Below are positions 1-7,446 of a DNA stretch of 25,181 nt, one piece after another. The notes under the pieces are model-generated. The model was not told where the DNA came from and ran no database searches. It was given only the letters and a program-made list of their open reading frames with translations. The stretch covers positions 1 to 25,181 of the forward strand of contig CAKRMK010000043.1 in assembly GCA_934364795.1 (NCBI GenBank), read 5' to 3'. Made by a program: the position numbers and the translations under genes. Origin of the DNA: an uncultured Blautia sp. Its GTDB lineage: Bacteria > Bacillota > Clostridia > Lachnospirales > Lachnospiraceae. Numbering within the stretch: the first letter of the stretch is position 1; each line of letters opens with the position of its first letter.

Positions 1-1257
1 AAATACGGCGGCGGAATCTTTTTACTGATTTACATTATTCTGGCACTTACCTTCGGTTACTCTATGATTGTAGCAGAAACAGCACTTGGCCGTATGACAA
101 GGAAAAGCCCGGTAGGAGCTTTTGGCAAGTTCGGCAAGTCGAAATGGCTTTCTTTTGGGGGCTGGATTAACGCCATTATCCCGGTTCTTATCGTACCTTA
201 TTATTCTGTAATCGGTGGATGGGTTATTAAATACCTGATCGAATATGTGAAGGGAAACAGCCAGAAGCTTGCAGAAGATGGCTATTTTTCACAGTTTATT
301 TCAAATGGTACCTCTACAGAGATCTGCTTTCTGATCTTTGCACTTTTGACTGTTGCCATTATTTACGCTGGTGTGCGAAATGGAGTAGAGCGTGTTTCCA
401 AATTTATGATGCCCATACTGGTATTTTTATCTGTGCTGATCACTGTTTACTCCATTACAAGACAAGGGGCACTGGCTGGTGTGAAGTATTTTCTTGTACC
501 TAATCCTGCCAATTTTTCATGGATGACCGTTGTGGCAGCAATGGGACAGATGTTTTATTCTTTGTCTATTGCTATGGGTATTCTGGTAACCTTTGGCTCC
601 TACATGAAAAAAGATGTATCCATTGAAGGTTCTACCAAAAACGTGGAAATCTTCGACACAGCAATTGCCATTATGGCAGGACTGATGATTATTCCGGCTG
701 TGTTTTCTTTCTCCGGAGGGGATCCGGACACCTTACAGGCCGGTCCTGCTTTAATGTTTATTACCATTCCCAAGGTTTTCGCCAGCATGGGACTTGGAAC
801 ACCAGTAGGAATCCTGTTCTTTTTGCTGGTATTATGCGCCGCGCTTACCAGCTCCATAGCGCTTACAGAAAGTGCAGTATCTACCTTCCAGGATGAGCTG
901 AGATGGCACCGCAAAAAGGCAACGGTCATCGTAGGTGTTATTATGATTCTTCTGGGAAGTTTGTCCTCTCTTGGATATGGACCACTGGCCTTTGTAAAGA
1001 TCATCGGAATGCAGTTTCTGGATTTCTTTGATTTCCTTACCAACTCTGTGATGATGCCAATTGCAGCCTTTGCAACCTGTCTGCTGATTTCCAGAGTCAT
1101 CGGGGTAGAGAAGATTGAGGAAGAAGTAACCTTAGAAGGAGGCACATTCCGCAGAAAGAAAATATTCAATTTTATGATTAAATATCTCTGTCCGATTTTT
1201 GCAGCGATCATCCTGATCAGCTCTGTGGCAAATGCATTTGGATGGATCTCCATGTAA
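1..1257 (+). CDS. Sodium-dependent transporter, SNF/NSS family (5' end missing)
   Basis: This is an integral membrane symporter of the neurotransmitter:sodium symporter (LeuT-fold) family. Such proteins use the sodium gradient to import amino acids or related small molecules. The frame is open from base 1, so the gene begins before the window; about 418 residues are visible and the ATG at 64 is internal. The reading frame starts KYGGGIF, then a membrane helix and an ETALGR segment typical of the TM1-TM2 region of this family. At least nine further hydrophobic helices follow, ending in a C-terminal helix (ANAFGWISM). Substrate cannot be told from sequence. It is followed by a small palindrome and a bidirectional terminator, and converges on the proX-like gene. 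I am confident of the family and not of the substrate. Confidence 0.9.
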   Translation, partial: KYGGGIFLLIYIILALTFGYSMIVAETALGRMTRKSPVGAFGKFGKSKWLSFGGWINAIIPVLIVPYYSVIGGWVIKYLIEYVKGNSQKLAEDGYFSQFISNGTSTEICFLIFALLTVAIIYAGVRNGVERVSKFMMPILVFLSVLITVYSITRQGALAGVKYFLVPNPANFSWMTVVAAMGQMFYSLSIAMGILVTFGSYMKKDVSIEGSTKNVEIFDTAIAIMAGLMIIPAVFSFSGGDPDTLQAGPALMFITIPKVFASMGLGTPVGILFFLLVLCAALTSSIALTESAVSTFQDELRWHRKKATVIVGVIMILLGSLSSLGYGPLAFVKIIGMQFLDFFDFLTNSVMMPIAAFATCLLISRVIGVEKIEEEVTLEGGTFRRKKIFNFMIKYLCPIFAAIILISSVANAFGWISM

Positions 1258-1270
1258 ACGAAGATTTTGT

Positions 1271-1297
1271 ATAGGAAATTCCGTTGGAATTTCCTAT
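1271..1297. repeat. Perfect 12-bp palindromic hairpin after the SNF transporter
   Basis: Two 12-base arms (1271-1282 and 1286-1297) are exact reverse complements around a 3-base loop. No T tract follows directly, so on its own it is not a classical terminator. It sits six bases before the terminator stem at 1303 and may protect the 3' end of the transporter mRNA. Confidence 0.6.
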
Positions 1298-1302
1298 TAC
1301 AT

Positions 1303-1345
1303 AAAAAATTCCCACTATACTGTATGGTATTTGCGGGAATTTTTT
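1303..1345. terminator. Bidirectional rho-independent terminator between converging genes
   Basis: The arm aaaaaattccc (1303-1313) is mirrored by gggaatttttt (1335-1345), giving a stem with an A tract on one side and a T tract on the other. It therefore works in both directions and can end both the plus-strand transporter and the minus-strand proX-like gene. Confidence 0.8.
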
Positions 1346-1420
1346 ATATAGTTGCCATAGCCTGTTGTTTACGAAAAAAGTTTTCTGTAAAGTGTGCAGC
1401 ACCAGTTGTGCCAAATTTCT

Positions 1421-1975
1421 TCAGTTCTCCGGAACCGGCAGATTCACATAAATGGGAGGATGCTCCAGTGCGGGAATGATCTTTTTCTCAAGATCCTCTG
1501 TGGAAAACTTCAAGCTGGAAGTATTGATACAGGGATGACAGCCAAAGTATGCCTCATTCAATAAATCTTTATCAATGAGAAGCTGAACCTTTTTTTCTTT
1601 ATCATTCATCAGTCCCATAATACTTACAGAACCCGGCGTAATATCCAGATATTTTTCCATATATTCCGGCTTTGCAAAAGAAAGTCTTGCAGAACCGATC
1701 TGTGCAGACAGGTCTTTGGTCTTAAATGGCTTGTTCCCGGGCATCAGCAGAAGATAAAAGCTGGTTTCCTGCCTGTTGCACAGAAAAAGATTTTTGCAGA
1801 TGGATGTATCATCCCCAAGTGTGCGGTCAATTTCTTCACATGCCTCCATGGTCATAGCAGCCTCATGATCCACTCTCTGATAAGAAACTCCCAGTTTATC
1901 CAGAAAATCATAGACCTGTATTTCCTTTTCCAGCCTGTCACTGACATTTTTTGGCCTTCCATTAAGTAATTCCAT
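1421..1975 (-). CDS. Prolyl-tRNA editing deacylase, YbaK/ProX (PrdX) family
   Basis: This is a free-standing editing domain, 184 residues, near the family's usual length. Proteins of this group hydrolyse mischarged tRNA(Pro), typically Ala-tRNA(Pro), in the cytoplasm. Recognisable parts are the KNLFLCN stretch with the conserved lysine near residue 62, the GSARLSFA segment, the TPGSVSIMGL turn, and the HPCINTSSL motif near the C-terminus that matches the family's HPxxN(T/S) signature. The start at 1975 is preceded on the minus strand by an aaaggag ribosome binding site. A TTGACA-type promoter lies just upstream. The gene stands alone, divergent from the hydrogenase maturation block. ProX versus YbaK specificity for alanine or cysteine is inferred from family resemblance. 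Confidence 0.88.
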   Translation of the reverse strand: MELLNGRPKNVSDRLEKEIQVYDFLDKLGVSYQRVDHEAAMTMEACEEIDRTLGDDTSICKNLFLCNRQETSFYLLLMPGNKPFKTKDLSAQIGSARLSFAKPEYMEKYLDITPGSVSIMGLMNDKEKKVQLLIDKDLLNEAYFGCHPCINTSSLKFSTEDLEKKIIPALEHPPIYVNLPVPEN

Positions 1976-2013
1976 TTTTTTCTCCTTTTCGCAACCTAAA
2001 ATTCTCTGTCAAA

Positions 2014-2042
2014 AGTGTATTCTTTCTTTACAAAGTTGTCAA
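2014..2042 (-). promoter_or_regulatory. Sigma-A promoter of the proX-like gene
   Basis: On the minus strand a perfect TTGACA (2037-2042) is followed, after 17 bases, by TACACT (2014-2019). This is 39 bases from the start codon at 1975 and points into the gene. Confidence 0.7.
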
Positions 2043-2136
2043 TATTTTCTCTGTTAACTCTTTTCCTTTTACAATCATCAATAATATAATATTTTTCATT
2101 TATATTGTATTGTTTTGTATTTATTTCTGAAAATGC

Positions 2137-2165
2137 TTGTATTATTCAAATAATTTCAGTATAAT
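2137..2165 (+). promoter_or_regulatory. Sigma-A promoter of the TM1266-hydEGF block
   Basis: TTGTAT (2137-2142), a 17-base spacer and a perfect TATAAT (2160-2165) lie 47 bases before the ATG at 2213. It is back to back with the proX-like promoter, with about 95 bases of very AT-rich DNA between the two -35 elements. Confidence 0.75.
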
Positions 2166-2212
2166 CAAAGATATTAGATCTCTACTCACTTATTTTACTG
2201 AAAGGACTTTAT

Positions 2213-2458
2213 ATGGAAACACGAGTAGCTGTTATCAGCATCATTGTAGAGGATACAACTGCTGTAGAACCTCTGAATGAGCTGCTTCACACCTATGGGA
2301 AATACATTATCGGACGCCTTGGCATTCCCCACAGGGAAAAGGGCATTAACATTATCTGCGTGGTACTGGACGCACCTATGAACCAGATCAATGCACTGTC
2401 CGGTGCCCTTGGACGGTTAAATGGTATTTCTACCAAAGTTGCCTATTCCAAAATATAA
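2213..2458 (+). CDS. TM1266-family putative regulator of the iron-only hydrogenase system
   Basis: An 81-residue cytoplasmic protein with a ferredoxin-like, ACT/NikR-C-type fold expected from the pattern of short strands and helices (METRVAVISIIVED, then a helix, then IIGRLGIPHREKGINIICVVLDAP). The length and the GRLGIPHREKGI segment match the small TM1266 family that recurs beside hydE, hydF and hydG genes and is annotated as a putative regulator; its biochemical role is not established. A good aaagga ribosome binding site precedes the ATG. It is the first gene of the maturation block but is separated from hydE by a probable terminator or attenuator. I am confident of the family from both sequence and context. 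Confidence 0.88.
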   Translation: METRVAVISIIVEDTTAVEPLNELLHTYGKYIIGRLGIPHREKGINIICVVLDAPMNQINALSGALGRLNGISTKVAYSKI

Positions 2459-2485
2459 AAAAGAATCCTGCTTTACATCCCCTGA

Positions 2486-2568
2486 CGCCAAAACCAGAAT
2501 CTGTTTGAGGCGGAAGATACGATGAAACTTTCACTTGCGTATACACACACCATCACTGTATCTTTTTT
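2486..2568 (+). terminator. Structured TM1266-hydE spacer: hairpin followed by terminator-like hairpin with T tract
   Basis: Two consecutive foldable elements fill the start of the 224-base spacer. The first (2486-2512) pairs cgcc with ggcg around an inner cag/ctg stem. The second pairs agatac-gatg (2515-2524) with catc-act-gtatct (2551-2563, three-base bulge) and runs straight into TTTTTT (2563-2568). The second is a credible rho-independent terminator, which would set TM1266 mRNA above hydEGF mRNA or act as an attenuator. I could not match it to a known riboswitch class. The remaining bases up to the hydE ribosome binding site (2661-2668) show no clear promoter. Confidence 0.55.
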
Positions 2569-2682
2569 GCATTTTCAAACATAAGTTAAACAGGTTTGAA
2601 AAGGGATTAAAAGGGATAGGGTGATTTTTTTATGTAAGAAAAAGGCTTCACATAGCAGCAGAAAGGAGCTGAAAATTCTCAC

Positions 2683-3771
2683 ATGATCCAGGAACAGATA
2701 AAACACATTGATTTATTGGAACAGCAGCATATTTTACCGGAACAAGAGCTGATCGCCCTCCTAAACGGGCAAAGCCAGGAGCTTTGTGATTATCTTTTCC
2801 AAAAAGCAGATGCTGTACGCAGGGCAAATTACGGAACCGATGTGTATGTACGCGGCCTGATTGAATTTACTAATTACTGTAAAAATGACTGTTATTACTG
2901 TGGAATCCGCCGCTCAAACAAAAAAGCAAGCCGCTACCGGCTCACAGAAGAAGAGATTCTAAGCTGCTGTCAGGAGGGATATCACCTGGGCTTTCGCACC
3001 TTTGTACTTCAGGGAGGAGAAGACCCTTTTTATACACCAGAACGTATAGAAAACCTTGTCCGTGCCATAAAGACAAAATATCCAGACTGTGCCATTACCC
3101 TTTCTGTAGGAGAGCATGACAAAGCCACCTATCAGCGCTGGTTTGATGCAGGGGCAGAGCGTTATCTTCTCCGCCATGAAACTGCAGATGATGCCCATTA
3201 CCGCACTTTGCACCCGATCGCACTTTCTCTGGAGCATCGCAAGCAATGCCTGTGGGATTTAAAAGAAATCGGCTATCAGGTAGGCTGTGGCTTTATGGTA
3301 GGTTCTCCGGGACAGACCAGTGCTACGTTAGCCAAAGATTTGCTTTTCATTCATGAATTACAGCCGGAAATGGTGGGAATCGGCCCTTTTATCCCACAAA
3401 AAGATACGCCCTTTGGAAAAGAGCCTCCCGGTACTCTGGAGCAGACTTTGTTTTTACTGGGAATCATCCGCCTTATGCTGCCACAGGTTCTGCTCCCTGC
3501 CACAACAGCCCTTGGGACTATTCATCCAAAAGGACGGGAAAAAGGGATCAAGGCAGGTGCAAATGTGTGCATGCCAAATCTTTCCCCTGTAGCTGTCAGG
3601 AAAAAATATGCACTTTATGACAATAAAATCTGCACAGGTGACGAAGCCGCCCAGTGCCGTGGCTGTCTTGACCTGCGGATGAAATCGATAGGATACCAGG
3701 TTATCGTATCAAGAGGTGACCATAAGTCAAGAAAAGAAAGGAGACAATTATGTACAATCCGAAATCATTAA
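2683..3771 (+). CDS. hydE: [FeFe]-hydrogenase H-cluster maturase HydE, radical SAM
   Basis: HydE is a radical SAM enzyme that acts with HydG and HydF to build the diiron subcluster of the [FeFe]-hydrogenase active site. The protein is 362 residues, the normal size. The radical SAM iron-sulfur motif CX3CX2C is at Cys66, Cys70 and Cys73 (CKNDCYYC), followed by GIRRSN, typical of HydE rather than BioB. LQGGEDPFY is the conserved GGE-type SAM-binding segment. The C-terminus keeps Cys residues (CRGCLD), which could hold a second cluster as in some HydE. The ribosome binding site aaaggag sits about 14 bases before the ATG, slightly long. The 3' end overlaps hydG by 22 bases, so the two are probably translationally coupled. 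Confidence 0.95.
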   Translation: MIQEQIKHIDLLEQQHILPEQELIALLNGQSQELCDYLFQKADAVRRANYGTDVYVRGLIEFTNYCKNDCYYCGIRRSNKKASRYRLTEEEILSCCQEGYHLGFRTFVLQGGEDPFYTPERIENLVRAIKTKYPDCAITLSVGEHDKATYQRWFDAGAERYLLRHETADDAHYRTLHPIALSLEHRKQCLWDLKEIGYQVGCGFMVGSPGQTSATLAKDLLFIHELQPEMVGIGPFIPQKDTPFGKEPPGTLEQTLFLLGIIRLMLPQVLLPATTALGTIHPKGREKGIKAGANVCMPNLSPVAVRKKYALYDNKICTGDEAAQCRGCLDLRMKSIGYQVIVSRGDHKSRKERRQLCTIRNH

Positions 3772-5165
3772 AAGCAGAAGAGTTTATTGACCACCAGGAA
3801 ATCCTGGATTCCCTTGCCTATGCAGACGCGCACAAGGATGACATTCCACTGATTGATAAAATTCTGGAAAAAGCAAGGCTTCGAAAAGGATTAAGCCACA
3901 GAGAGGCATCTGTGCTTCTTGCCTGCGAGCAGGAAGAAAAGCTACAAGAAATTTATGACCTTGCCCAGCAGATCAAAAAAGATTTTTACGGAAACCGTAT
4001 TGTAATGTTTGCCCCGCTGTATCTTTCCAATTACTGTGTGAATGGCTGCACTTACTGTCCTTACCATGCCATTAACAAACACATCCCAAGAAAAAAACTG
4101 ACCCAGGAAGAAATAAAGGCAGAAGTGATTGCCCTGCAGGATCTGGGACACAAACGACTTGCCATTGAAGCAGGAGAGGATCCAATACATAATCCAATTG
4201 AATATATTTTAGAATCAATTAAGACAATTTACTCTATCAAACATAAAAATGGTGCCATCCGCCGTGTCAATGTCAATATTGCGGCAACCACCGTGGAAAA
4301 TTACCGGAAGCTTCACGATGCCGGAATCGGCACTTATATTCTTTTCCAGGAAACCTACCACAAAGAATCCTATGAGCAGCTTCACCCCTGGGGACCAAAG
4401 CATGACTACGCATATCATACAGAGGCTATGGACCGCGCAATGGAAGGTGGAATTGATGACGTAGGACTTGGAGTTTTATTTGGACTGGACAAATACCGCT
4501 ACGAATTTGCCGGAATCCTTATGCATGCAGAGCATCTGGAAGCAGTTCACGGGGTCGGCCCACACACTATTTCAGTACCTAGAATCTGTCCGGCAGATGA
4601 TATTGATCCAACCACTTTTTCCAATGCTATCAGTGATGATACCTTTGCAAAAATCGTAGCCTGCATCCGTATTGCAGTTCCTTATACAGGCATGATCGTT
4701 TCCACAAGAGAAAGCCAGCGCTGTCGTGAGCGGGTACTTCATCTTGGTATTTCCCAGATCAGCGGCGGTTCCCGTACCAGTGTAGGCGGTTACACAGAAG
4801 AAGAGCGCCCGGAGGATACGGTTCAGTTTGACATTTCAGACCGCCGTACCCTGGATGAAGTTGTCTGTTGGTTAATGGAAATGGGATACATCCCGTCGTT
4901 TTGCACAGCCTGCTACCGGGAAGGCCGCACAGGTGACCGTTTCATGTCTCTGTGTAAATCCGGCCAGATCCAGAACTGCTGTCTGCCAAATGCGCTGATG
5001 ACTCTGGAAGAGTATCTTCAGGATTACGCTTCTTCCAGAACAAAAGAACTGGGCGATGCCATGATCCGTGACCAGTTAAAAGACATTCCCAATGAAAAAG
5101 TCCGTAGCATAGTAAAAGAACGGCTTGAAAAGATCATACAGGGAGAACGTGATTTCCGTTTTTAA
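3750..5165 (+). CDS. hydG: [FeFe]-hydrogenase H-cluster maturase HydG, radical SAM tyrosine lyase
   Basis: HydG cleaves tyrosine to supply the CO and cyanide ligands of the H-cluster, delivering an iron-carbonyl-cyanide synthon. The protein is 471 residues, full length. The N-terminal radical SAM cluster motif is at Cys96, Cys100 and Cys103 (CVNGCTYC). The C-terminal CX2CX22C motif that binds the auxiliary cluster is intact at Cys385, Cys388 and Cys411. This pair of motifs separates HydG from its relative ThiH. The ATG at 3750 follows a strong aaaggag site inside the end of hydE. hydF follows after 69 bases with no terminator seen, so hydE-hydG-hydF reads as one operon. Confidence 0.96.
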   Translation: MYNPKSLKAEEFIDHQEILDSLAYADAHKDDIPLIDKILEKARLRKGLSHREASVLLACEQEEKLQEIYDLAQQIKKDFYGNRIVMFAPLYLSNYCVNGCTYCPYHAINKHIPRKKLTQEEIKAEVIALQDLGHKRLAIEAGEDPIHNPIEYILESIKTIYSIKHKNGAIRRVNVNIAATTVENYRKLHDAGIGTYILFQETYHKESYEQLHPWGPKHDYAYHTEAMDRAMEGGIDDVGLGVLFGLDKYRYEFAGILMHAEHLEAVHGVGPHTISVPRICPADDIDPTTFSNAISDDTFAKIVACIRIAVPYTGMIVSTRESQRCRERVLHLGISQISGGSRTSVGGYTEEERPEDTVQFDISDRRTLDEVVCWLMEMGYIPSFCTACYREGRTGDRFMSLCKSGQIQNCCLPNALMTLEEYLQDYASSRTKELGDAMIRDQLKDIPNEKVRSIVKERLEKIIQGERDFRF

Positions 5166-5234
5166 GTAAAAACAGATCCTTTACTTTTAGACCGAAAAAC
5201 GGAATTTCTACATTCTCAGCGGAAAGGAAAAAAT

Positions 5235-6446
5235 ATGGGAAACTTAAATCAGACACCATCTGCAAACCGTTTGCATATCAGCTTCTTTGGCTGTAGAAAT
5301 GCAGGAAAATCCAGTGTAGTCAATGCCATAACCGGTCAGGAGCTTTCCATTGTATCTGACATAAAAGGCACTACCACAGATCCGGTTACGAAGTCCATGG
5401 AGCTTCTGCCTCTCGGACCGGTTGTCATTATTGACACCCCAGGCATTGACGATGTGGGAAAGCTGGGAGAAAAGCGGGTGCAGCGGACCAAAAGAATTTT
5501 AAACAAAACAGATATTGCCGTACTTGTAGTGGACGGTACACTTGGAATGCGTGCAGCCGACCAGGAGCTTATAGACTTGTTTTGCCAGAAAGAAATCCCT
5601 TACCTGGTCGTATACAACAAATCTGATCTTATGCAGGATATTCCTCTGGCCAAAGAAAAGGAAATCTGGGTAAGTGCAGCAGATAAAGCAAATATCCAGG
5701 AACTAAAAGAACGGCTTGGGCTTCTTATCCCTACCGATTCCATGACACACAAATTAGTTAGACAGCTGCTTCAGCCTCTGGATGTGGTAATTCTGGTCTG
5801 TCCCATTGATGAGTCCGCTCCTAAAGGAAGACTTATTTTGCCCCAGCAGCAGACCATCCGGGATGTACTGGAAGCGGGGGCCATAGCAGTGGTTGTCAGA
5901 GAGCATGAGCTGGCGGCAGCATTAGAGCAGCTTAATGGAAAAGCTGCTATGGTGATTACTGACAGCCAGGCATTTTCCCTGGTAAGCGCTGTTACCCCGG
6001 ATTCCATTCCCCTCACATCTTTCTCTATTTTGATGGCAAATTATAAAGGCTTTCTAAAAACTGCCGTAGAAGGGATTTCAGCATTGAAAAATCTGAAGGA
6101 TGGAGATAAAATCTTAATAGCAGAAGGCTGTACCCATCACCGGCAGTGTAATGATATTGGTTCTGTGAAGCTGCCCCGGTGGTTACTGAAATACACCGGT
6201 AAAAATCTGGACTTTGAATTTTGTTCCGGCCTTGAATTTCCAGAAGAATTAAGCAGATATGCCCTTGTGGTTCACTGCGGCGGCTGCATGCTTACAGAAC
6301 GAGAAATCCAGTATCGCATGCGCTGTACAGTAGATTCAGGTGTTCCCTTTACTAATTACGGAACCGTAATAGCACTGGTAACAGGGACTCTGGAACGAAG
6401 CCTTAGAGTATTTCCGGAAATTCATAAACTTCTTTCATCTTCATAA
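5235..6446 (+). CDS. hydF: [FeFe]-hydrogenase maturation GTPase HydF
   Basis: HydF is the GTPase scaffold on which the diiron subcluster is assembled before transfer to apo-hydrogenase. The protein is 403 residues, the usual length. The N-terminal GTPase domain shows the P-loop GCRNAGKS (19-26), DTPG (67-70) and NKSD (128-131). A central dimerisation domain follows. The C-terminal cluster-binding domain keeps CTH at 299-301 and HCGGC at 347-351, the CxH...HCxxC ligand set of HydF. A strong gaaagga site precedes the ATG. It is the last gene of the maturation operon and is closed by the long terminator at 6532-6604. The hydrogenase itself is not in the window and must be encoded elsewhere. Confidence 0.95.
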   Translation: MGNLNQTPSANRLHISFFGCRNAGKSSVVNAITGQELSIVSDIKGTTTDPVTKSMELLPLGPVVIIDTPGIDDVGKLGEKRVQRTKRILNKTDIAVLVVDGTLGMRAADQELIDLFCQKEIPYLVVYNKSDLMQDIPLAKEKEIWVSAADKANIQELKERLGLLIPTDSMTHKLVRQLLQPLDVVILVCPIDESAPKGRLILPQQQTIRDVLEAGAIAVVVREHELAAALEQLNGKAAMVITDSQAFSLVSAVTPDSIPLTSFSILMANYKGFLKTAVEGISALKNLKDGDKILIAEGCTHHRQCNDIGSVKLPRWLLKYTGKNLDFEFCSGLEFPEELSRYALVVHCGGCMLTEREIQYRMRCTVDSGVPFTNYGTVIALVTGTLERSLRVFPEIHKLLSSS

Positions 6447-6475
6447 AAATACCAGTTGCCAGGAAAGGAATCAAT

Positions 6476-6510
6476 TAGAGCATGTTTGAAAAATGCTTTA
6501 TTCCTTCCCC
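6476..6510 (+). repeat. Diverged end of the gcgtgtttgaaaa repeat family
   Basis: The run tagagcatgtttgaaaaa resembles the ends of the elements at 6618, 11392 and 15496. Only this end is recognisable. It lies directly after hydF, before the terminator. Confidence 0.45.
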
Positions 6511-6531
6511 AAAAGCGTTACCCATGAAAAT

Positions 6532-6604
6532 AAAGACTGTTTTCCAATATATGATGATATCTGGTCAGAAAGTATTTTGTATATTGGAGACAGTCTTTTT
6601 TATA
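6532..6604 (+). terminator. Long rho-independent terminator of the hyd operon
   Basis: aagactgt (6533-6540) pairs with acagtctt (6590-6597), and inside it tccaatat (6543-6550) pairs with atattgga (6581-6588). The stem ends in a T-rich run (6596-6601). This is a convincing operon end. Confidence 0.85.
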
Positions 6605-6617
6605 TCATAGAATACTA

Positions 6618-6666
6618 TAGAGCGTGTTAAAAAAACTTTCCATAATCTGCCCACCCTACTTTGCTG
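6618..6666 (+). repeat. Partial copy of the gcgtgtt...caatctgc repeat element
   Basis: The stretch tagagcgtgtt, an A-rich run, then ataatctgccca and ccctactttgc, follows the same order as the element at 15496 and the reverse complement of the one at 11392, with several substitutions. It ends a few bases before the response-regulator box. Confidence 0.6.
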
Positions 6667-6672
6667 TATTGA

Positions 6673-6714
6673 TTACAAGTTGATTACATCTTATTTTTTT
6701 AAACGTTGTATAAT
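6673..6714 (+). promoter_or_regulatory. Response-regulator box and promoter of the two-component operon
   Basis: Two TTACA half-sites (6673-6677 and 6684-6688) are 11 bases apart, one helical turn, as OmpR/PhoB-type regulators require. Exactly 20 bases after the second comes a perfect TATAAT (6709-6714), and no good -35 hexamer is present. The same layout recurs at 8875-8916, which points to activation, or control, by the regulator encoded just downstream. Confidence 0.7.
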
Positions 6715-6780
6715 TGTTGTGGGGGAAATCCTTTTATTAATTGTCCTTGTAATATAAAACTGGAAAGGAAAACAAAGAAA

Positions 6781-7446
6781 ATGAAAGCAAGAATACTGAT
6801 TATAGAAGACGAGCCTGCTATCAATGACCTGCTATGCATGAATCTTGAAGTAGCAGGATATGAGACTGCAAGTTATCTGGACGGAAACGCCGCAAGCAAG
6901 GGAATCACAGAAGATCACGATTTTCAATGTGCCCTGGTAGATATTATGCTCCCTGGAAAAGATGGCTATGCTCTTTTGCCGGAACTGACCCATTACAAAA
7001 TCCCGGTTATCTTCCTCACAGCCAAAGCAGATGTGGCAAGTAAGGTGAAAGGCTTAAAAGACGGAGCAGAAGATTACATTGTAAAACCCTTTGAAATGCT
7101 GGAGGTAATGGTGCGCCTTGAAAAAGTGCTGGAACGACATGGCAATACCCAAAAGCAGATTCAGATAGAAGATGTTTCCATAGACACTTTAAGCCATACG
7201 GTTTCCAAGGCGGGAAAAGAAGTTTACTTAAAGCCTATGGAATACAACTGCCTTATGCTGTTTGTCCAAAATCCCAACAAAGCCCTTACCAGGGAACAGA
7301 TTCTGGCCGGGCTCTGGGGTGTGGAATTTGAAGGAGAAACAAGAACAGTAGATGCCCATGTGGGACGTATCCGCAAAAAGCTTGAATGGCAGGACAAGAT
7401 CAAAACAATTCCCCGCATCGGCTATCGTCTGGAGGTGGAGCTTTGA
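6781..7446 (+). CDS. OmpR/PhoB-family response regulator
   Basis: A 221-residue cytoplasmic transcription factor. Residues 1-115 form a receiver domain with the acidic pocket ED (9-10), phospho-acceptor Asp54 in LVDIMLPGKDG, FLTAKAD and VKPFE. A winged-helix DNA-binding domain follows, with the family's KPMEYNCL, LTREQIL, RTVDAHVGRIRKKL and IGYRLE segments. I place the start at the ATG at 6781 after ggaaagg, because an upstream in-frame TTG (6706) lies on the -10 box. The kinase gene overlaps its stop codon by four bases. The box at 6673-6688 in its own promoter suggests autoregulation. Confidence 0.92.
   Translation: MKARILIIEDEPAINDLLCMNLEVAGYETASYLDGNAASKGITEDHDFQCALVDIMLPGKDGYALLPELTHYKIPVIFLTAKADVASKVKGLKDGAEDYIVKPFEMLEVMVRLEKVLERHGNTQKQIQIEDVSIDTLSHTVSKAGKEVYLKPMEYNCLMLFVQNPNKALTREQILAGLWGVEFEGETRTVDAHVGRIRKKLEWQDKIKTIPRIGYRLEVEL

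Noticed and set aside
600..1253. 217-codon open frame on the minus strand
   Set aside because: Antisense to the sodium-dependent transporter and made of complements of its helices.
6706..6780. Upstream extension of the response regulator
   Set aside because: The TTG start lies on the -10 box, and the added residues do not fit a receiver domain.
7386..7442. Upstream extension of the histidine kinase
   Set aside because: It would read the regulator gene in another frame. The TTG at 7443 has an ideal ribosome binding site and gives the signal anchor directly.
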